Below, in pieces: positions 15,020-22,334 of a DNA stretch of 22,834 bases. This DNA is from Clostridiales bacterium (GTDB lineage Bacteria; Bacillota; Clostridia; Clostridiales; Caloramatoraceae), in assembly GCA_026416355.1 (NCBI GenBank), contig JAOAFH010000058.1:1-22834 (forward strand). The letters run 5' to 3'. The notes below the pieces were generated by a model. The model did no database searches, was not told the DNA's origin, and was given only the letters and a program-made list of their open reading frames with translations. The position numbers were made by a program, and so were the translations under genes. The first letter of the stretch is position 1, and every line of letters begins with the position of its first letter.

Positions 15020-16771
15020 ATGAAAAAGAAATTTAAGGCAAGTATGAAAAGAGACCTGATTTTAATCTATCTTTTGCTATTATTCCTTAGCATGTCCTGC
15101 CTAGGGCTAATAAGCTATTATGCATCTAAAAAATCTCTTACTAATCTTGGTGTTACAGCACTAAAAAACAGAGTTAATATGGGATTAGTATTTATGGAAG
15201 CATTAGAAAAACAAGTACAAGAGGGAAAATTAACAAGAGATGAGGCACAAGAGATTTTTAGAGTAAAGATGTTAAACACTAAAAAGGAAGATGGAAAAAC
15301 AAGAGGGTTAAATGAAAAATTAGAGCTTAATATTTCTGCATATATGTATGCTATAAATAGCAAGGGTGTTGAAATGATGCATCCTTTTAAAGAAGGAGAG
15401 GATATTTCAACAGTTGTAGACCCAAAAGGTAATAATATTGTAAAGCTTATAATAGAAGAGGGTAAAAATCCAAAAGAAAAAGGTGTAATACATTTTTATT
15501 GGAAGAATCCTAATGAAACAAAGATTAGACCAAAAACTAATGCAGTTGGCTATTTTGAACCATGGGATTGGTATATAAATGTTGGGGCATATGATGAGGA
15601 CTTTTATAAACCAGCAAAATCTGTATTAAATATAATTATTTTAATTACAGCTGTAAATATGATTTTAGCAGCTTTATTGGTAGCTTGGATTATTTCAAAG
15701 AAGCTATCACCACTTAATAAACTTTCTAAGCAAATGAAGGAAGTTGCTGTTGGTAATTTGGCAATTGAAACGCAAGTAAATTGTAGTGGTGAAATAGGTG
15801 AAATACAAGAAAGTTTTAAGAAAATGGTTGAGGCACAAAGAGAAATAGTAAATAAGATAAAGTTTAGTACATCCAATGTATTAACAGAATCAGATAGTCT
15901 TTCTGCTGTTTCTGAAGAGATGTCTAGTTCATCACAAGAAGTTGCAAGAACTATGCAACAGGTTGCAGAAGGAGCAACAAATCAAGCATCATCACTTCAA
16001 GATGTTGCTAATTTGATGGATGGATTAACTAAGAGTATTGAAAATGTTTATAATGAACTTCAAAATGTAAAAAATGAAACTGACATAACAGCAACTAAAG
16101 CCAATATAGGTAAAGATGAAATGGATAAGCTTATAAAATCAATAGAAGAAATAGGAAGTTCTTTTGAAAAGGTTGTTGCTAAGGTAAATAATTTATCAAA
16201 CTCAGTAAATGAAATAAGTAACATAACGAATGTAATAAATGCAATATCTGAACAAACAAATCTGCTTGCATTGAATGCTGCTATAGAAGCAGCTAGAGCA
16301 GGAGAGGCAGGTCGTGGATTTGCTGTTGTTGCAGAAGAGGTTAGAAAACTAGCAGAGGAATCTAAGAAATCTACAAATGAAATTAATGAACTTGTAAATT
16401 CAATTAAACAAGATACTGATGAAGTTATAACAACTTCTCAAGAGGTTGATGGGTATATTAAAAACCAAACGCAATCAGTTGAAAATACAGTACAATCTTT
16501 TGCTGATATTTTAGAAACAGTAGAAAATATTGCACCACTTATGGAAAACACTTATAAAAAGATGGATGACATAGTAAAGGTTAAGGATGAAGTTTTACAG
16601 CAAGTTGAAAATGCAAGTGCAATAACTGAAGAGAATACAGCTTCAGCAGAGGAAGTAGCAGCATCATCTGAGGAACTTGCAGCTTCTTCACAGGAGGTTG
16701 CTGTTGCAGCAGATAATTTAAGTAGAATGGCAAATGAATTATCAGATGTTGTGAATAGGTTTAGATTATAA
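15020..16771 (+). CDS. Methyl-accepting chemotaxis protein (Cache-type sensor)
   Basis: This 583-residue transmembrane receptor has membrane helix one at 12-34 and an extracellular sensor at 35-200 that looks like a single-Cache domain (DWYINVGAYDEDFY, 183-196). Helix two is at 202-226, HAMP at about 227-278, and the cytoplasmic signalling coiled coil runs to the end. The CheA/CheW-binding tip, with SEQTNLLALNAAIEAARAGE, lies near 407-430, and Gln/Glu-rich methylation stretches are visible near 300-330 and 540-570. The ligand is unknown; this sensor class often binds small organic acids. No CheA/CheW genes are nearby, so it is an orphan receptor joined to the system through its probable SigD promoter. 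AGGGGAG (15002-15008) precedes the ATG. Confidence 0.93.
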   Translation: MKKKFKASMKRDLILIYLLLLFLSMSCLGLISYYASKKSLTNLGVTALKNRVNMGLVFMEALEKQVQEGKLTRDEAQEIFRVKMLNTKKEDGKTRGLNEKLELNISAYMYAINSKGVEMMHPFKEGEDISTVVDPKGNNIVKLIIEEGKNPKEKGVIHFYWKNPNETKIRPKTNAVGYFEPWDWYINVGAYDEDFYKPAKSVLNIIILITAVNMILAALLVAWIISKKLSPLNKLSKQMKEVAVGNLAIETQVNCSGEIGEIQESFKKMVEAQREIVNKIKFSTSNVLTESDSLSAVSEEMSSSSQEVARTMQQVAEGATNQASSLQDVANLMDGLTKSIENVYNELQNVKNETDITATKANIGKDEMDKLIKSIEEIGSSFEKVVAKVNNLSNSVNEISNITNVINAISEQTNLLALNAAIEAARAGEAGRGFAVVAEEVRKLAEESKKSTNEINELVNSIKQDTDEVITTSQEVDGYIKNQTQSVENTVQSFADILETVENIAPLMENTYKKMDDIVKVKDEVLQQVENASAITEENTASAEEVAASSEELAASSQEVAVAADNLSRMANELSDVVNRFRL

Positions 16772-16775
16772 AGAT

Positions 16776-16810
16776 AAACAAGGCTAGTTAATATAAACTA
16801 GTCTTGTTTT
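16776..16810 (+). terminator. Rho-independent terminator of the chemotaxis receptor
   Basis: A 14-bp stem with one G-T pair (16776-16789 with 16796-16809) has a 6-base loop and ends in four T. Confidence 0.8.
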
Positions 16811-16824
16811 ATTTGATTGATATT

Positions 16825-16851
16825 TTGTAAAATTTTTGTTTGTGATATAAT
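16825..16851 (+). promoter_or_regulatory. Extended -10 promoter of the Uma2-family gene
   Basis: TGATATAAT (16843-16851) is an extended -10. TTGTAA (16825-16830) lies 15 bp upstream, shorter than ideal but acceptable with an extended -10. Confidence 0.5.
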
Positions 16852-16885
16852 TATATAATAATTTTTGTGTTGGTGGGTGGTTATA

Positions 16886-17455
16886 ATGGCAATACCTAAT
16901 TATAATTTAAAGTATACATATGAAGACTATATAAAATGGGATGATGACAATAAATATGAAATAATTGATGGTACACCATATTTACTTGCTTCACCTTCTC
17001 TAGAACACCAAAGGATATCCATAAGGTTAAGTGGAGAACTTTATAACTATTTTAAAAATAAAAAATGTGAAGTGATTACAGCACCATTTGATGTTGTTTT
17101 ATTTAAAGAAGGAGAAGAACCATTTAAATCTAAAAATATCGTACAACCAGATATATCAATAATATGTGATGAAAATAAATTAAATGAAAGAGGTTGTTTT
17201 GGAAGTCCTAATTTAATAATAGAAATTTTATCACCTTCTACTACTTCTATAGATTATGTAAAAAAACTTAATTTATATCAAGAATATAAAGTTAAAGAGT
17301 ATTGGATTGTTAATCCAAAAAGTAAAACAGTACAGATATTTAAATTAGTTGAAGATAGATATGATATAACCGAAATTTATTTGTATAATGATATAATAAA
17401 AGTGGATATGTTTGAAGGATTAGAAATTAAACTTGAAGATATATTTAAGGGCTGA
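16886..17455 (+). CDS. Uma2 family (DUF820) PD-(D/E)XK nuclease-like protein
   Basis: This 189-residue protein belongs to the Uma2/DUF820 family, which has a restriction-endonuclease-like fold. Visible core residues are Glu25 and Asp28 (YEIIDG), Asp89 (QPDIS), Glu113 (IIEILSPS), and the following D-YVKK-LY-Y segment (123-134) leading to EYWIVNP. These proteins are multi-copy in cyanobacteria and scattered elsewhere, and their biological role is not established. GGTGGGTGG (16872-16880) lies five bases before ATG 16886; an in-frame TTG at 16865 is upstream of that site. It stands alone between its own promoter and a terminator and converges on pepF. It could have been acquired separately, but base use looks like its neighbours. 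Confidence 0.85.
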   Translation: MAIPNYNLKYTYEDYIKWDDDNKYEIIDGTPYLLASPSLEHQRISIRLSGELYNYFKNKKCEVITAPFDVVLFKEGEEPFKSKNIVQPDISIICDENKLNERGCFGSPNLIIEILSPSTTSIDYVKKLNLYQEYKVKEYWIVNPKSKTVQIFKLVEDRYDITEIYLYNDIIKVDMFEGLEIKLEDIFKG

Positions 17456-17468
17456 TTAACAGCCCTTA
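17446..17468. terminator. Bidirectional terminator between the Uma2-family gene and pepF
   Basis: A 9-bp stem (17446-17454 with 17460-17468, core AAGGGCTG/CAGCCCTT) overlaps the stop codon of the plus gene and touches the stop of the minus gene. A short T-rich tail exists on both sides. Confidence 0.65.
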
Positions 17469-19235
17469 TTATACAAGAGATATGAAGTAATTGATATCTT
17501 TTGTTATCACTTCAAGTGAACTTTTCCAAAAATCTACTGAATGCAAATCAAATCCCATAATTTTTCCAAGTGTATATAAATCGTTTTTACCTGTAAGAGA
17601 AAGAAGTTTCTTATAATCATTTGCAAATTCATTACCACGCTTTTTATATTCTGCAATTAATCCCTTTACAAAAAGTTCTCCAAATGCATAAGGGAAGTTA
17701 TAATAGTTTGCGTCTGAATAGTAGTAATGAGGTTTATTAACCCACATATATGGATGCATATAGTTTTCATCGAGGGCATCACCATATGCTTTCTTCTGTG
17801 CATCAAGCATTATTGATTTAAACTCATCTACTGATAAAGAATGGTCTTCACGTCTTTTGAAAACTTCATCTTCAAATAAAAATCTTGAATAAATATCAAC
17901 GATTGTTTGCGTTGAGCTTTGAAGTGAGTTTTCAAGTATAGCTAGTCTTTCTTCTTTTTTTGCTATTTCAAGTGCAGCATCTATTATAAGTGTTTCACAG
18001 AATATAGATGCTGTTTCGGCAATTGGCATAGGATAGTTTGAGTTTAAGAAGGTTTCATCCATTAAGCAGTTTCCATGATAAGCATGACCAAGCTCGTGTG
18101 CTAGGGTTGTTACATTTGAAAAACTGCCATCAAAATTTGCTAAAACTCTACTTTCTTTGATTGGATGCAGGTTATAGCAAAATGCTCCACCACGTTTACC
18201 TTCTCTTTGTTCAGCATCAATCCAATTTTCCTTAAATGCTCTATCTGCAAAATCAGCAAGTTCTTGACTAAAGGTTTTAAAGTTATCTACTATAAACTTT
18301 CTAGCTTCATCATATGTAAATTTCATTTCTACTTTTCCAATAGGTGCAAATAGGTCATAGAATGGCAGTTTATTAGATTTATGACCAAGAAGTTCCGCCT
18401 TTTTCTTTAGATAATTTCTAAAGTGAGGAAGGTATTCTGTTATTGCCTCAAGCATTGCACTTAAAGTTTCTCTATCCATTCTGCTGTTTTCAAGTGTCAT
18501 ATCAAGTGGAGATGAATAGCCCCTTAATTTAGATAGAGTAATTACTTCACCTTTAATTCCATTTAAAGCAGCAGCAGAGGAATTTTCAATTTTTGAATAT
18601 GATTTTAATTCAGCAAAATAAGCTGTTTTTCTTGTGTATAAATCATCTGAGTAGGCCATATTTCTAACAACAGGTAATGGAAGCTTTTTATCTTCTCCAT
18701 TTATGCTTATCTCAACAACATGTGTTGAGGTAAGAAATTCTTGAAGTTTTGACCAAGAACCTGAGCCTGTAGTTCTCATTTTAGATATTACAATTTCTTG
18801 TTCATCAGATAGCATATGTTTTGCACTTTTTATTGCTTCTTTTAAAATAAATTCGTGTGTTTTAATATAATCAGATGAATTAATAATTTCATCTAAGTTA
18901 TCTAATTTAGAGAGCCATTTTTTAAATGCCACATCAAATTCAGTTGTTTCTGTAATTGTTTTTTCTATTTTCTCAAGAGATTGTAGCGCCTTATCATTTT
19001 TAGCATCAACACTAAGTGATAACTCTGAATATGCTGCTATTTTGTATATTAAGCTAGACAACTCAGTTGTTTTATTTAGATAGTGTTCAATTTTTATATT
19101 AGCATTTTCTTTAGAATTTAAATTTTCTTTACTCCAATTTTTAAGTTCAGTAATTAAAGATAATACTCTATTGTTGTCTTCGATAAATTGATTGCTGTCA
19201 AAAGACGTATAAAGACTTTCAAGAGACCAACGGAT
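17469..19235 (-). CDS. pepF: Oligoendopeptidase F (M3 family), apparent ATC start
   Basis: This zinc peptidase degrades oligopeptides in the cytoplasm. With the start at 19235 it has 588 residues, the usual length for the M3 clade-3 oligoendopeptidase F. The zinc site HELGH is at 380-384, with the third ligand Glu407 in PIAETAS; the C-terminal YMHPYMWVNKPHYYYSD block is also typical. The first standard start codon in frame is a TTG at 19061, which would remove 58 residues. Those residues are open, without a stop, and read (I)RWSLESLYTSFDS, the normal N-terminus of this family. The GAGG ribosome site (19246-19243) is seven bases before an ATC at 19235-19233, exactly where ATG is expected. The ATC start is an inference; the family call is firm. 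Confidence 0.9.
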   Translation of the reverse strand: MRWSLESLYTSFDSNQFIEDNNRVLSLITELKNWSKENLNSKENANIKIEHYLNKTTELSSLIYKIAAYSELSLSVDAKNDKALQSLEKIEKTITETTEFDVAFKKWLSKLDNLDEIINSSDYIKTHEFILKEAIKSAKHMLSDEQEIVISKMRTTGSGSWSKLQEFLTSTHVVEISINGEDKKLPLPVVRNMAYSDDLYTRKTAYFAELKSYSKIENSSAAALNGIKGEVITLSKLRGYSSPLDMTLENSRMDRETLSAMLEAITEYLPHFRNYLKKKAELLGHKSNKLPFYDLFAPIGKVEMKFTYDEARKFIVDNFKTFSQELADFADRAFKENWIDAEQREGKRGGAFCYNLHPIKESRVLANFDGSFSNVTTLAHELGHAYHGNCLMDETFLNSNYPMPIAETASIFCETLIIDAALEIAKKEERLAILENSLQSSTQTIVDIYSRFLFEDEVFKRREDHSLSVDEFKSIMLDAQKKAYGDALDENYMHPYMWVNKPHYYYSDANYYNFPYAFGELFVKGLIAEYKKRGNEFANDYKKLLSLTGKNDLYTLGKIMGFDLHSVDFWKSSLEVITKDINYFISLV

Positions 19236-19269
19236 AAAATCACCTCTATTTCAAAATATTAACATATTA

Positions 19270-19298
19270 ATTGTATAACAATTCAGACTAATGGTCAA
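19270..19298 (-). promoter_or_regulatory. Sigma-A promoter of pepF
   Basis: On the minus strand TTGACC (19298-19293) and TACAAT (19275-19270) are separated by 17 bp. Transcription would start near 19263, upstream of the ribosome site at 19246. This supports translation beginning around 19235. Confidence 0.75.
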
Positions 19299-19441
19299 AT
19301 ATTTAGTTATGTTATCATATATATTTTGTTGAACTAGTTTATTTATTCATTAAGCAATTTGGCAAAGTAGTTAAATTTAAAATCAAGACAAATTTAATAT
19401 AAGGTAAAATTGAGGAATATATAAATACTTAGTAAAAATAA

Positions 19442-19474
19442 AAGATGCTAAAAATAAGTTTAATTTAGCATCTT
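19442..19474 (-). terminator. Rho-independent terminator of the YhaM-like gene
   Basis: An 11-bp stem (19442-19452 with 19464-19474, core AGATGCTAAA/TTTAGCATCT) is followed on the minus strand by a T-rich tract below 19441. Confidence 0.75.
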
Positions 19475-19508
19475 ATTTAAAACATAATTATGATTTTGCT
19501 ATTGAAAA

Positions 19509-20453
19509 TTAAGTAGTAGTAGTAGTTTTCTTAATTGCTCGTTTATATGTAGGGTAATAATCTGTCCATTCGTCAGTACCTGTATCCCTTTCGATTGCAA
19601 GGTGAAATGCATTAATTTCAGCACTTGCCTTATCTGCATTGTGAACTGCAATTGCTTCAATTGTCATAGGCACCACAGGTGAACCCATTTCAAGAGTTCC
19701 ATGATGTGCAAGTATGCAGTGTTCAAGTTCATATTTTATTTGACTTGGGAAGTTCTCCATTTTTGAAATAAAATTATTTAATATTTCAACACCAATACTA
19801 ATATGTCCAATAAGTTTACCACGAGTTGTGTATTTGTTTTCAGGAAAATCAGAAAGCTCAACTATTTTACCAATATCATGTAAAAGGGCTGCTGCCACTG
19901 CAATATCATAGTTGACATATGGAAAAATTTGAGTAAAATTTATTACAATCTTAGTTACTTCAAGTGTGTGTTGGGCAAGGCCACATAAATAAGCATGGTG
20001 TATTTCAGCACCTGCTGATTTTTTAAAGAACATATTTTTAATAGTATCGTTGTTAAAAATATTTGATAAAAGTTGTTTTATATCTTTATTTTTAATAGTA
20101 GATATTATATTAAATACTTCTGTTTTTAAGGCTTCTTGATTTAATGATGCAGAAGGAATAACTTTATTTATAAGCTCTTGGCTTGGATTATCTATTTTAT
20201 CTATTTTATTTATATGTATCTGTAGTGTCCCCTTAAAATCTTTAACAACTCCAGTTATATAGGCAAGGCTACCTGCTGGTATTTTTTCAGCAATTTCAGG
20301 GCTATCATTCCATATTTTTGCATCATAGTTTTTTATTCCATAGCTTATTTGAAGATGATAGTAACCTTTATCATTTTGACCTATTTTTTTATCTATTTTT
20401 CTTACAATAACAGGCTGATTTTCAATTTTAGCATTTGGCAATAAATTCAACAT
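19509..20453 (-). CDS. yhaM: YhaM-like 3'-5' exoribonuclease (OB-fold plus HD domain)
   Basis: This 314-residue protein has an N-terminal OB-fold nucleic-acid-binding domain (about 10-90) and an HD phosphohydrolase domain (about 150-290). Metal-binding residues are visible: His162 (GLAQHT), His192-Asp193 (LLHDIGK), His217, His250/251 and Asp274. This is the layout of Bacillus YhaM, which trims RNA and single-stranded DNA from the 3' end with Mn2+. The C-terminus ends in five threonines, encoded by five ACT codons in a row, which looks like a simple-sequence expansion and is not a family feature. GAGGTG lies just upstream of the ATG on the minus strand. A TATAAT (20476-20471) marks the probable -10, but no good -35 is seen. 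It diverges from ndk. Confidence 0.9.
   Translation of the reverse strand: MLNLLPNAKIENQPVIVRKIDKKIGQNDKGYYHLQISYGIKNYDAKIWNDSPEIAEKIPAGSLAYITGVVKDFKGTLQIHINKIDKIDNPSQELINKVIPSASLNQEALKTEVFNIISTIKNKDIKQLLSNIFNNDTIKNMFFKKSAGAEIHHAYLCGLAQHTLEVTKIVINFTQIFPYVNYDIAVAAALLHDIGKIVELSDFPENKYTTRGKLIGHISIGVEILNNFISKMENFPSQIKYELEHCILAHHGTLEMGSPVVPMTIEAIAVHNADKASAEINAFHLAIERDTGTDEWTDYYPTYKRAIKKTTTTT
19512..19526 (-). repeat. (ACT)5 microsatellite at the end of yhaM
   Basis: Five exact copies of ACT (minus strand) directly precede the stop codon and encode Thr310-Thr314. Confidence 0.9.
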
Positions 20454-20526
20454 AACATCACCTCGTTAATATTATACATTAATTTTATAAATTTAACACA
20501 GTAATATTTAAAATGGAGGGATAATA

Positions 20527-20925
20527 ATGGAAAAAACTTTAGTTTTAGTTAAACCTGACGGAGTAAAAAGAGGGTTGGTGGGAGAAATAATAAAAAGATA
20601 TGAGATGAAGGGACTTAAAATATCACAAATAAAATCAGTAGTTCCAACAAAAGAATTGGCAGAAAAACACTATGAAGAGCATAAGGGAAAGGATTTTTTT
20701 GATAAACTTGTAGATTATCTAACATCTGGTATGGTTATTGCTATGGTTTTAGAAGGAGAGAATGCAATAAAATGCGTAAGAATAATAAATGGTGCTACCA
20801 AATATCAAGATGCTGTACCAGGTACAATAAGAGGGGATTTTGCATATATGGAAACATATAATTTAGTTCATGCCTCTGATTGTGAAGTTTCGGCAGAGAG
20901 GGAAATAAAGCTTTGGTTTGAATGA
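20527..20925 (+). CDS. ndk: Nucleoside diphosphate kinase
   Basis: This 132-residue enzyme transfers the gamma-phosphate between nucleoside tri- and diphosphates via a phosphohistidine, His115 in NLVHASD. Lys9 in LVKPDG and the PGTIRGDF nucleotide loop (98-105) are intact. The segment usually read as GATNP is GATKYQDA here, a small departure near the substrate loop. GGAGGG (20515-20520) is six bases before the ATG. It is a single-gene unit facing the minus-strand tRNA, with which it shares a terminator. Confidence 0.95.
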   Translation: MEKTLVLVKPDGVKRGLVGEIIKRYEMKGLKISQIKSVVPTKELAEKHYEEHKGKDFFDKLVDYLTSGMVIAMVLEGENAIKCVRIINGATKYQDAVPGTIRGDFAYMETYNLVHASDCEVSAEREIKLWFE

Positions 20926-20935
20926 TTTTTATGTA

Positions 20936-20963
20936 AAAAGCCTTGGCTCTTGCCAAGGCTTTT
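20936..20963. terminator. Shared bidirectional terminator (ndk and tRNA-Pro)
   Basis: A 12-bp perfect stem (20936-20947 with 20952-20963, core GCCTTGGC/GCCAAGGC) with a 4-base loop is flanked by A and T runs. On the minus strand it begins two bases after the CCA end of the tRNA and ends in five T, so it also terminates tRNA transcription. Confidence 0.85.
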
Positions 20964-20964
20964 A

Positions 20965-21040
20965 TGGTCTGGGTGACTGGACTTGAACCAGCGGCCTCAA
21001 GAACCCCATTCTTGCGCGCTACCATCTGCGCCACACCCAG
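20965..21040 (-). tRNA. tRNA-Pro (anticodon GGG)
   Basis: Read on the minus strand, the 76 nt fold into a cloverleaf. The acceptor is CTGGGTG/CACCCAG with discriminator A and an encoded CCA; the D arm is GCGC-AGATGGTA-GCGC. The anticodon stem CAAGA/TCTTG holds the seven-base loop ATGGGGT (anticodon GGG after T33), and the T loop is GGTTCAAGTCC. The first base C is usual for proline tRNAs. It has its own strong promoter and is not part of a tRNA cluster here. Confidence 0.95.
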
Positions 21041-21078
21041 ATATATTTGAAAAAATTTAACTTAATGCTACTGAAGAC

Positions 21079-21107
21079 ATTTTATCTTAATAATATTTAT
21101 ATGTCAA
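21079..21107 (-). promoter_or_regulatory. Strong sigma-A promoter of tRNA-Pro
   Basis: On the minus strand a perfect TTGACA (21107-21102) and TAAAAT (21084-21079) are separated by 17 bp. The transcript would start about 32 bases before the mature 5' end. Confidence 0.85.
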
Positions 21108-21262
21108 GTAAGGCTAAATAATTTATAAATTCAATAAAATATAATGTAACTATGATAAGTTAACTATGGTAGAGTGTAATTATTATATATTACATATGCT
21201 TGAGAAATAGTTTATTATTTTCTAGCCAGTTACGGTTAAATTGATATTAAATTAATTTTATA

Positions 21263-21292
21263 TTGCCAATTGTATGGAAAATATGGTATATT
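21263..21292 (+). promoter_or_regulatory. Promoter of the 57-aa membrane protein gene
   Basis: TTGCCA (21263-21268), 18 bp, then TATATT (21287-21292) preceded by TGG, an extended -10. The start would be near 21299. Confidence 0.6.
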
Positions 21293-21323
21293 TTAAATAT
21301 GATAGTTTTGAGGGGGGAGTATT

Positions 21324-21497
21324 TTGGGGTTAATAATTTTGGCGGTTTTAGCTGCTGTATCAATAGCTTTTTTTATCAATTTTGTTGGTATAATAGAGTG
21401 TATTATAAAAAATAAAAGCTATTTAGATAAACTAATAGTAGGGTCTATTTATATCATAATAGGTTTATTTGCTTTAATTAATATTATTTCTATGTAG
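21324..21497 (+). CDS. Small two-helix membrane protein, 57 aa, unknown function
   Basis: I do not recognise this protein. A TTG start at 21324 is six bases after the very strong site GGGGGG (21312-21317). The frame then runs 57 codons to a TAG at 21495. The product has two hydrophobic helices (about 3-24 and 37-54) joined by a short charged loop, ECIIKNKSYLDK, and a single Cys26. There is no soluble domain. A promoter with an extended -10 lies just upstream, and codon use (AT-rich third positions) fits the neighbours. Together these make it likely to be real although short. It ends 10 bases before the thiT promoter, and no link to thiamine is evident. Confidence 0.6.
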   Translation: MGLIILAVLAAVSIAFFINFVGIIECIIKNKSYLDKLIVGSIYIIIGLFALINIISM

Positions 21498-21506
21498 AAA
21501 ATTTAG

Positions 21507-21535
21507 TTGTATTTATAATTTCTAAATAGTATAAT
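21507..21535 (+). promoter_or_regulatory. Sigma-A promoter of the riboswitch-thiT transcript
   Basis: TTGTAT (21507-21512) and a perfect TATAAT (21530-21535) are separated by 17 bp. The transcript starts near 21542, shortly before the TPP aptamer. Confidence 0.75.
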
Positions 21536-21554
21536 AATAAAGAAAATAAAATAA

Positions 21555-21692
21555 ACAGACGCTAGGGGAGCCATTGGCTGAGAGGAAGGTAATGCCTTCG
21601 ACCCTCTGAACCTGAACTGGGTAATGCCAGCGAAGGGAAGCGAAAGAACGATTACTCCTTTTTGCGTCTGTATATAAAAAGGAGGTTTTTTT
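21555..21692 (+). promoter_or_regulatory. TPP (thi-box) riboswitch with expression platform
   Basis: The aptamer shows all thi-box landmarks: GGGGAGCC, GGCTGAGAGG, ACCCTCTGAACCTGA, CTGGGTAATGCCAGCG and AAGGGAAGCG. P1 can form from CGCT (21560-21563) and AGCG (21639-21642). Downstream, CTCCTTTTT (21655-21663) pairs with AAAAAGGAG (21676-21684), which hides the ribosome site, and seven T (21686-21692) follow. The loop of that hairpin contains GCGTCTGT (21664-21671), an exact complement of ACAGACGC (21555-21562), so the 5' strand can choose between P1 and this loop. Bound TPP should turn thiT off. Confidence 0.93.
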
Positions 21693-22316
21693 ATGCAAAT
21701 TTTTTCAGGACTTTTAAAAATTAAACCATTGGTATGGGCAATTTTAGGTGCTCTAGTTTTACTATCAGTTTATTTAACTAAATCCCCAAAGGAAAAGAAG
21801 TTTGATACAAGAAAGCTTACTATGGCAAGCTTATGTATTGCATTATCTTTTGTTTTATCCTATATTAAAATTTTTAAACTTCCGCAAGGAGGTTCAATTA
21901 CATTAGGAAGCTTAGTACCATTATTTATATTTGCATATATATATGGTGCAAGGGATGGAATACTAGTTGGAGCTGTTTATGGAATACTTCAATTTATACA
22001 AGAACCATATATTGTTCATTGGGCACAAGTTCTAATAGATTATCCACTAGCTTTCGGAGCATTAGGACTTGCAGGGCTTTCAAGAAAAAATATGCCACTT
22101 GGAATGATTATAGGAGGGACAGGAAGGTTATTTTTCCATGTTGTTTCAGGGGTAATATTTTTTGGTTCCTATGCACCAGAGGGACAAAATGTACTTGTTT
22201 ATTCACTGGTATATAACTTAACATATTTACTACCAGATTTAATTGTATGTATTATAATTGCATTTATTCCACAATTTAAAAATGCAATAAATAAAATAAT
22301 AGCACAGAATGCCTAA
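21693..22316 (+). CDS. thiT: ThiT, thiamine-binding S component of an ECF transporter
   Basis: The 207-residue membrane protein binds extracellular thiamine and works with a shared EcfA/A'/T energising module, which is not encoded here. About six helices follow an extra N-terminal hydrophobic segment (11-29) that most short ThiT proteins lack. Family motifs are LPQGGSITLGSLVP (63-76), IDYPLAFGALGLAGL (115-129) and FFGSYAPEG (156-164). His149, Tyr170 and Asn175 have the same spacing as the thiamine-contact residues His125, Tyr146 and Asn151 of the Lactococcus protein as I recall them. The aligned Trp133 is Phe157 here. The TPP riboswitch directly upstream confirms the pathway. The ribosome site GGAGG (21681-21685) is part of the riboswitch hairpin. 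Confidence 0.95.
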   Translation: MQIFSGLLKIKPLVWAILGALVLLSVYLTKSPKEKKFDTRKLTMASLCIALSFVLSYIKIFKLPQGGSITLGSLVPLFIFAYIYGARDGILVGAVYGILQFIQEPYIVHWAQVLIDYPLAFGALGLAGLSRKNMPLGMIIGGTGRLFFHVVSGVIFFGSYAPEGQNVLVYSLVYNLTYLLPDLIVCIIIAFIPQFKNAINKIIAQNA

Positions 22317-22329
22317 GCATTCTGTGCTA
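22300..22329 (+). terminator. thiT terminator hairpin, interrupted downstream by the intron
   Basis: A 13-bp perfect stem (22300-22312 with 22317-22329, core AGCACAGAATGC/GCATTCTGTGCT) has a CTAA loop and overlaps the thiT stop. Only ACTGTT-like sequence follows before the intron begins, so the T tract expected after it is displaced or absent. Confidence 0.75.
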
Positions 22330-22334
22330 CTGTT

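Noticed and set aside
16865..17455. Uma2-family gene as part of a defence or toxin-antitoxin island
   Set aside because: The nuclease-like fold is suggestive, but there is no partner gene, repeat or mobile element beside it, and it sits alone between housekeeping genes.
17469..19235. pepF as a pseudogene or frameshifted gene with a lost N-terminus
   Set aside because: The frame is uninterrupted from the stop to the ribosome site, and promoter, ribosome site, length and zinc motif are all in place. Only the start codon is odd.
20795..21034. Minus-strand frame of 79 codons over tRNA-Pro and the end of ndk
   Set aside because: It reads through the tRNA and the terminator; such frames are common artefacts of tRNA genes.
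21108..21260. Possible small RNA or promoter in the gap between tRNA-Pro and the 57-aa gene
   Set aside because: The region is AT-rich with no stable hairpin, ribosome site or convincing open frame.
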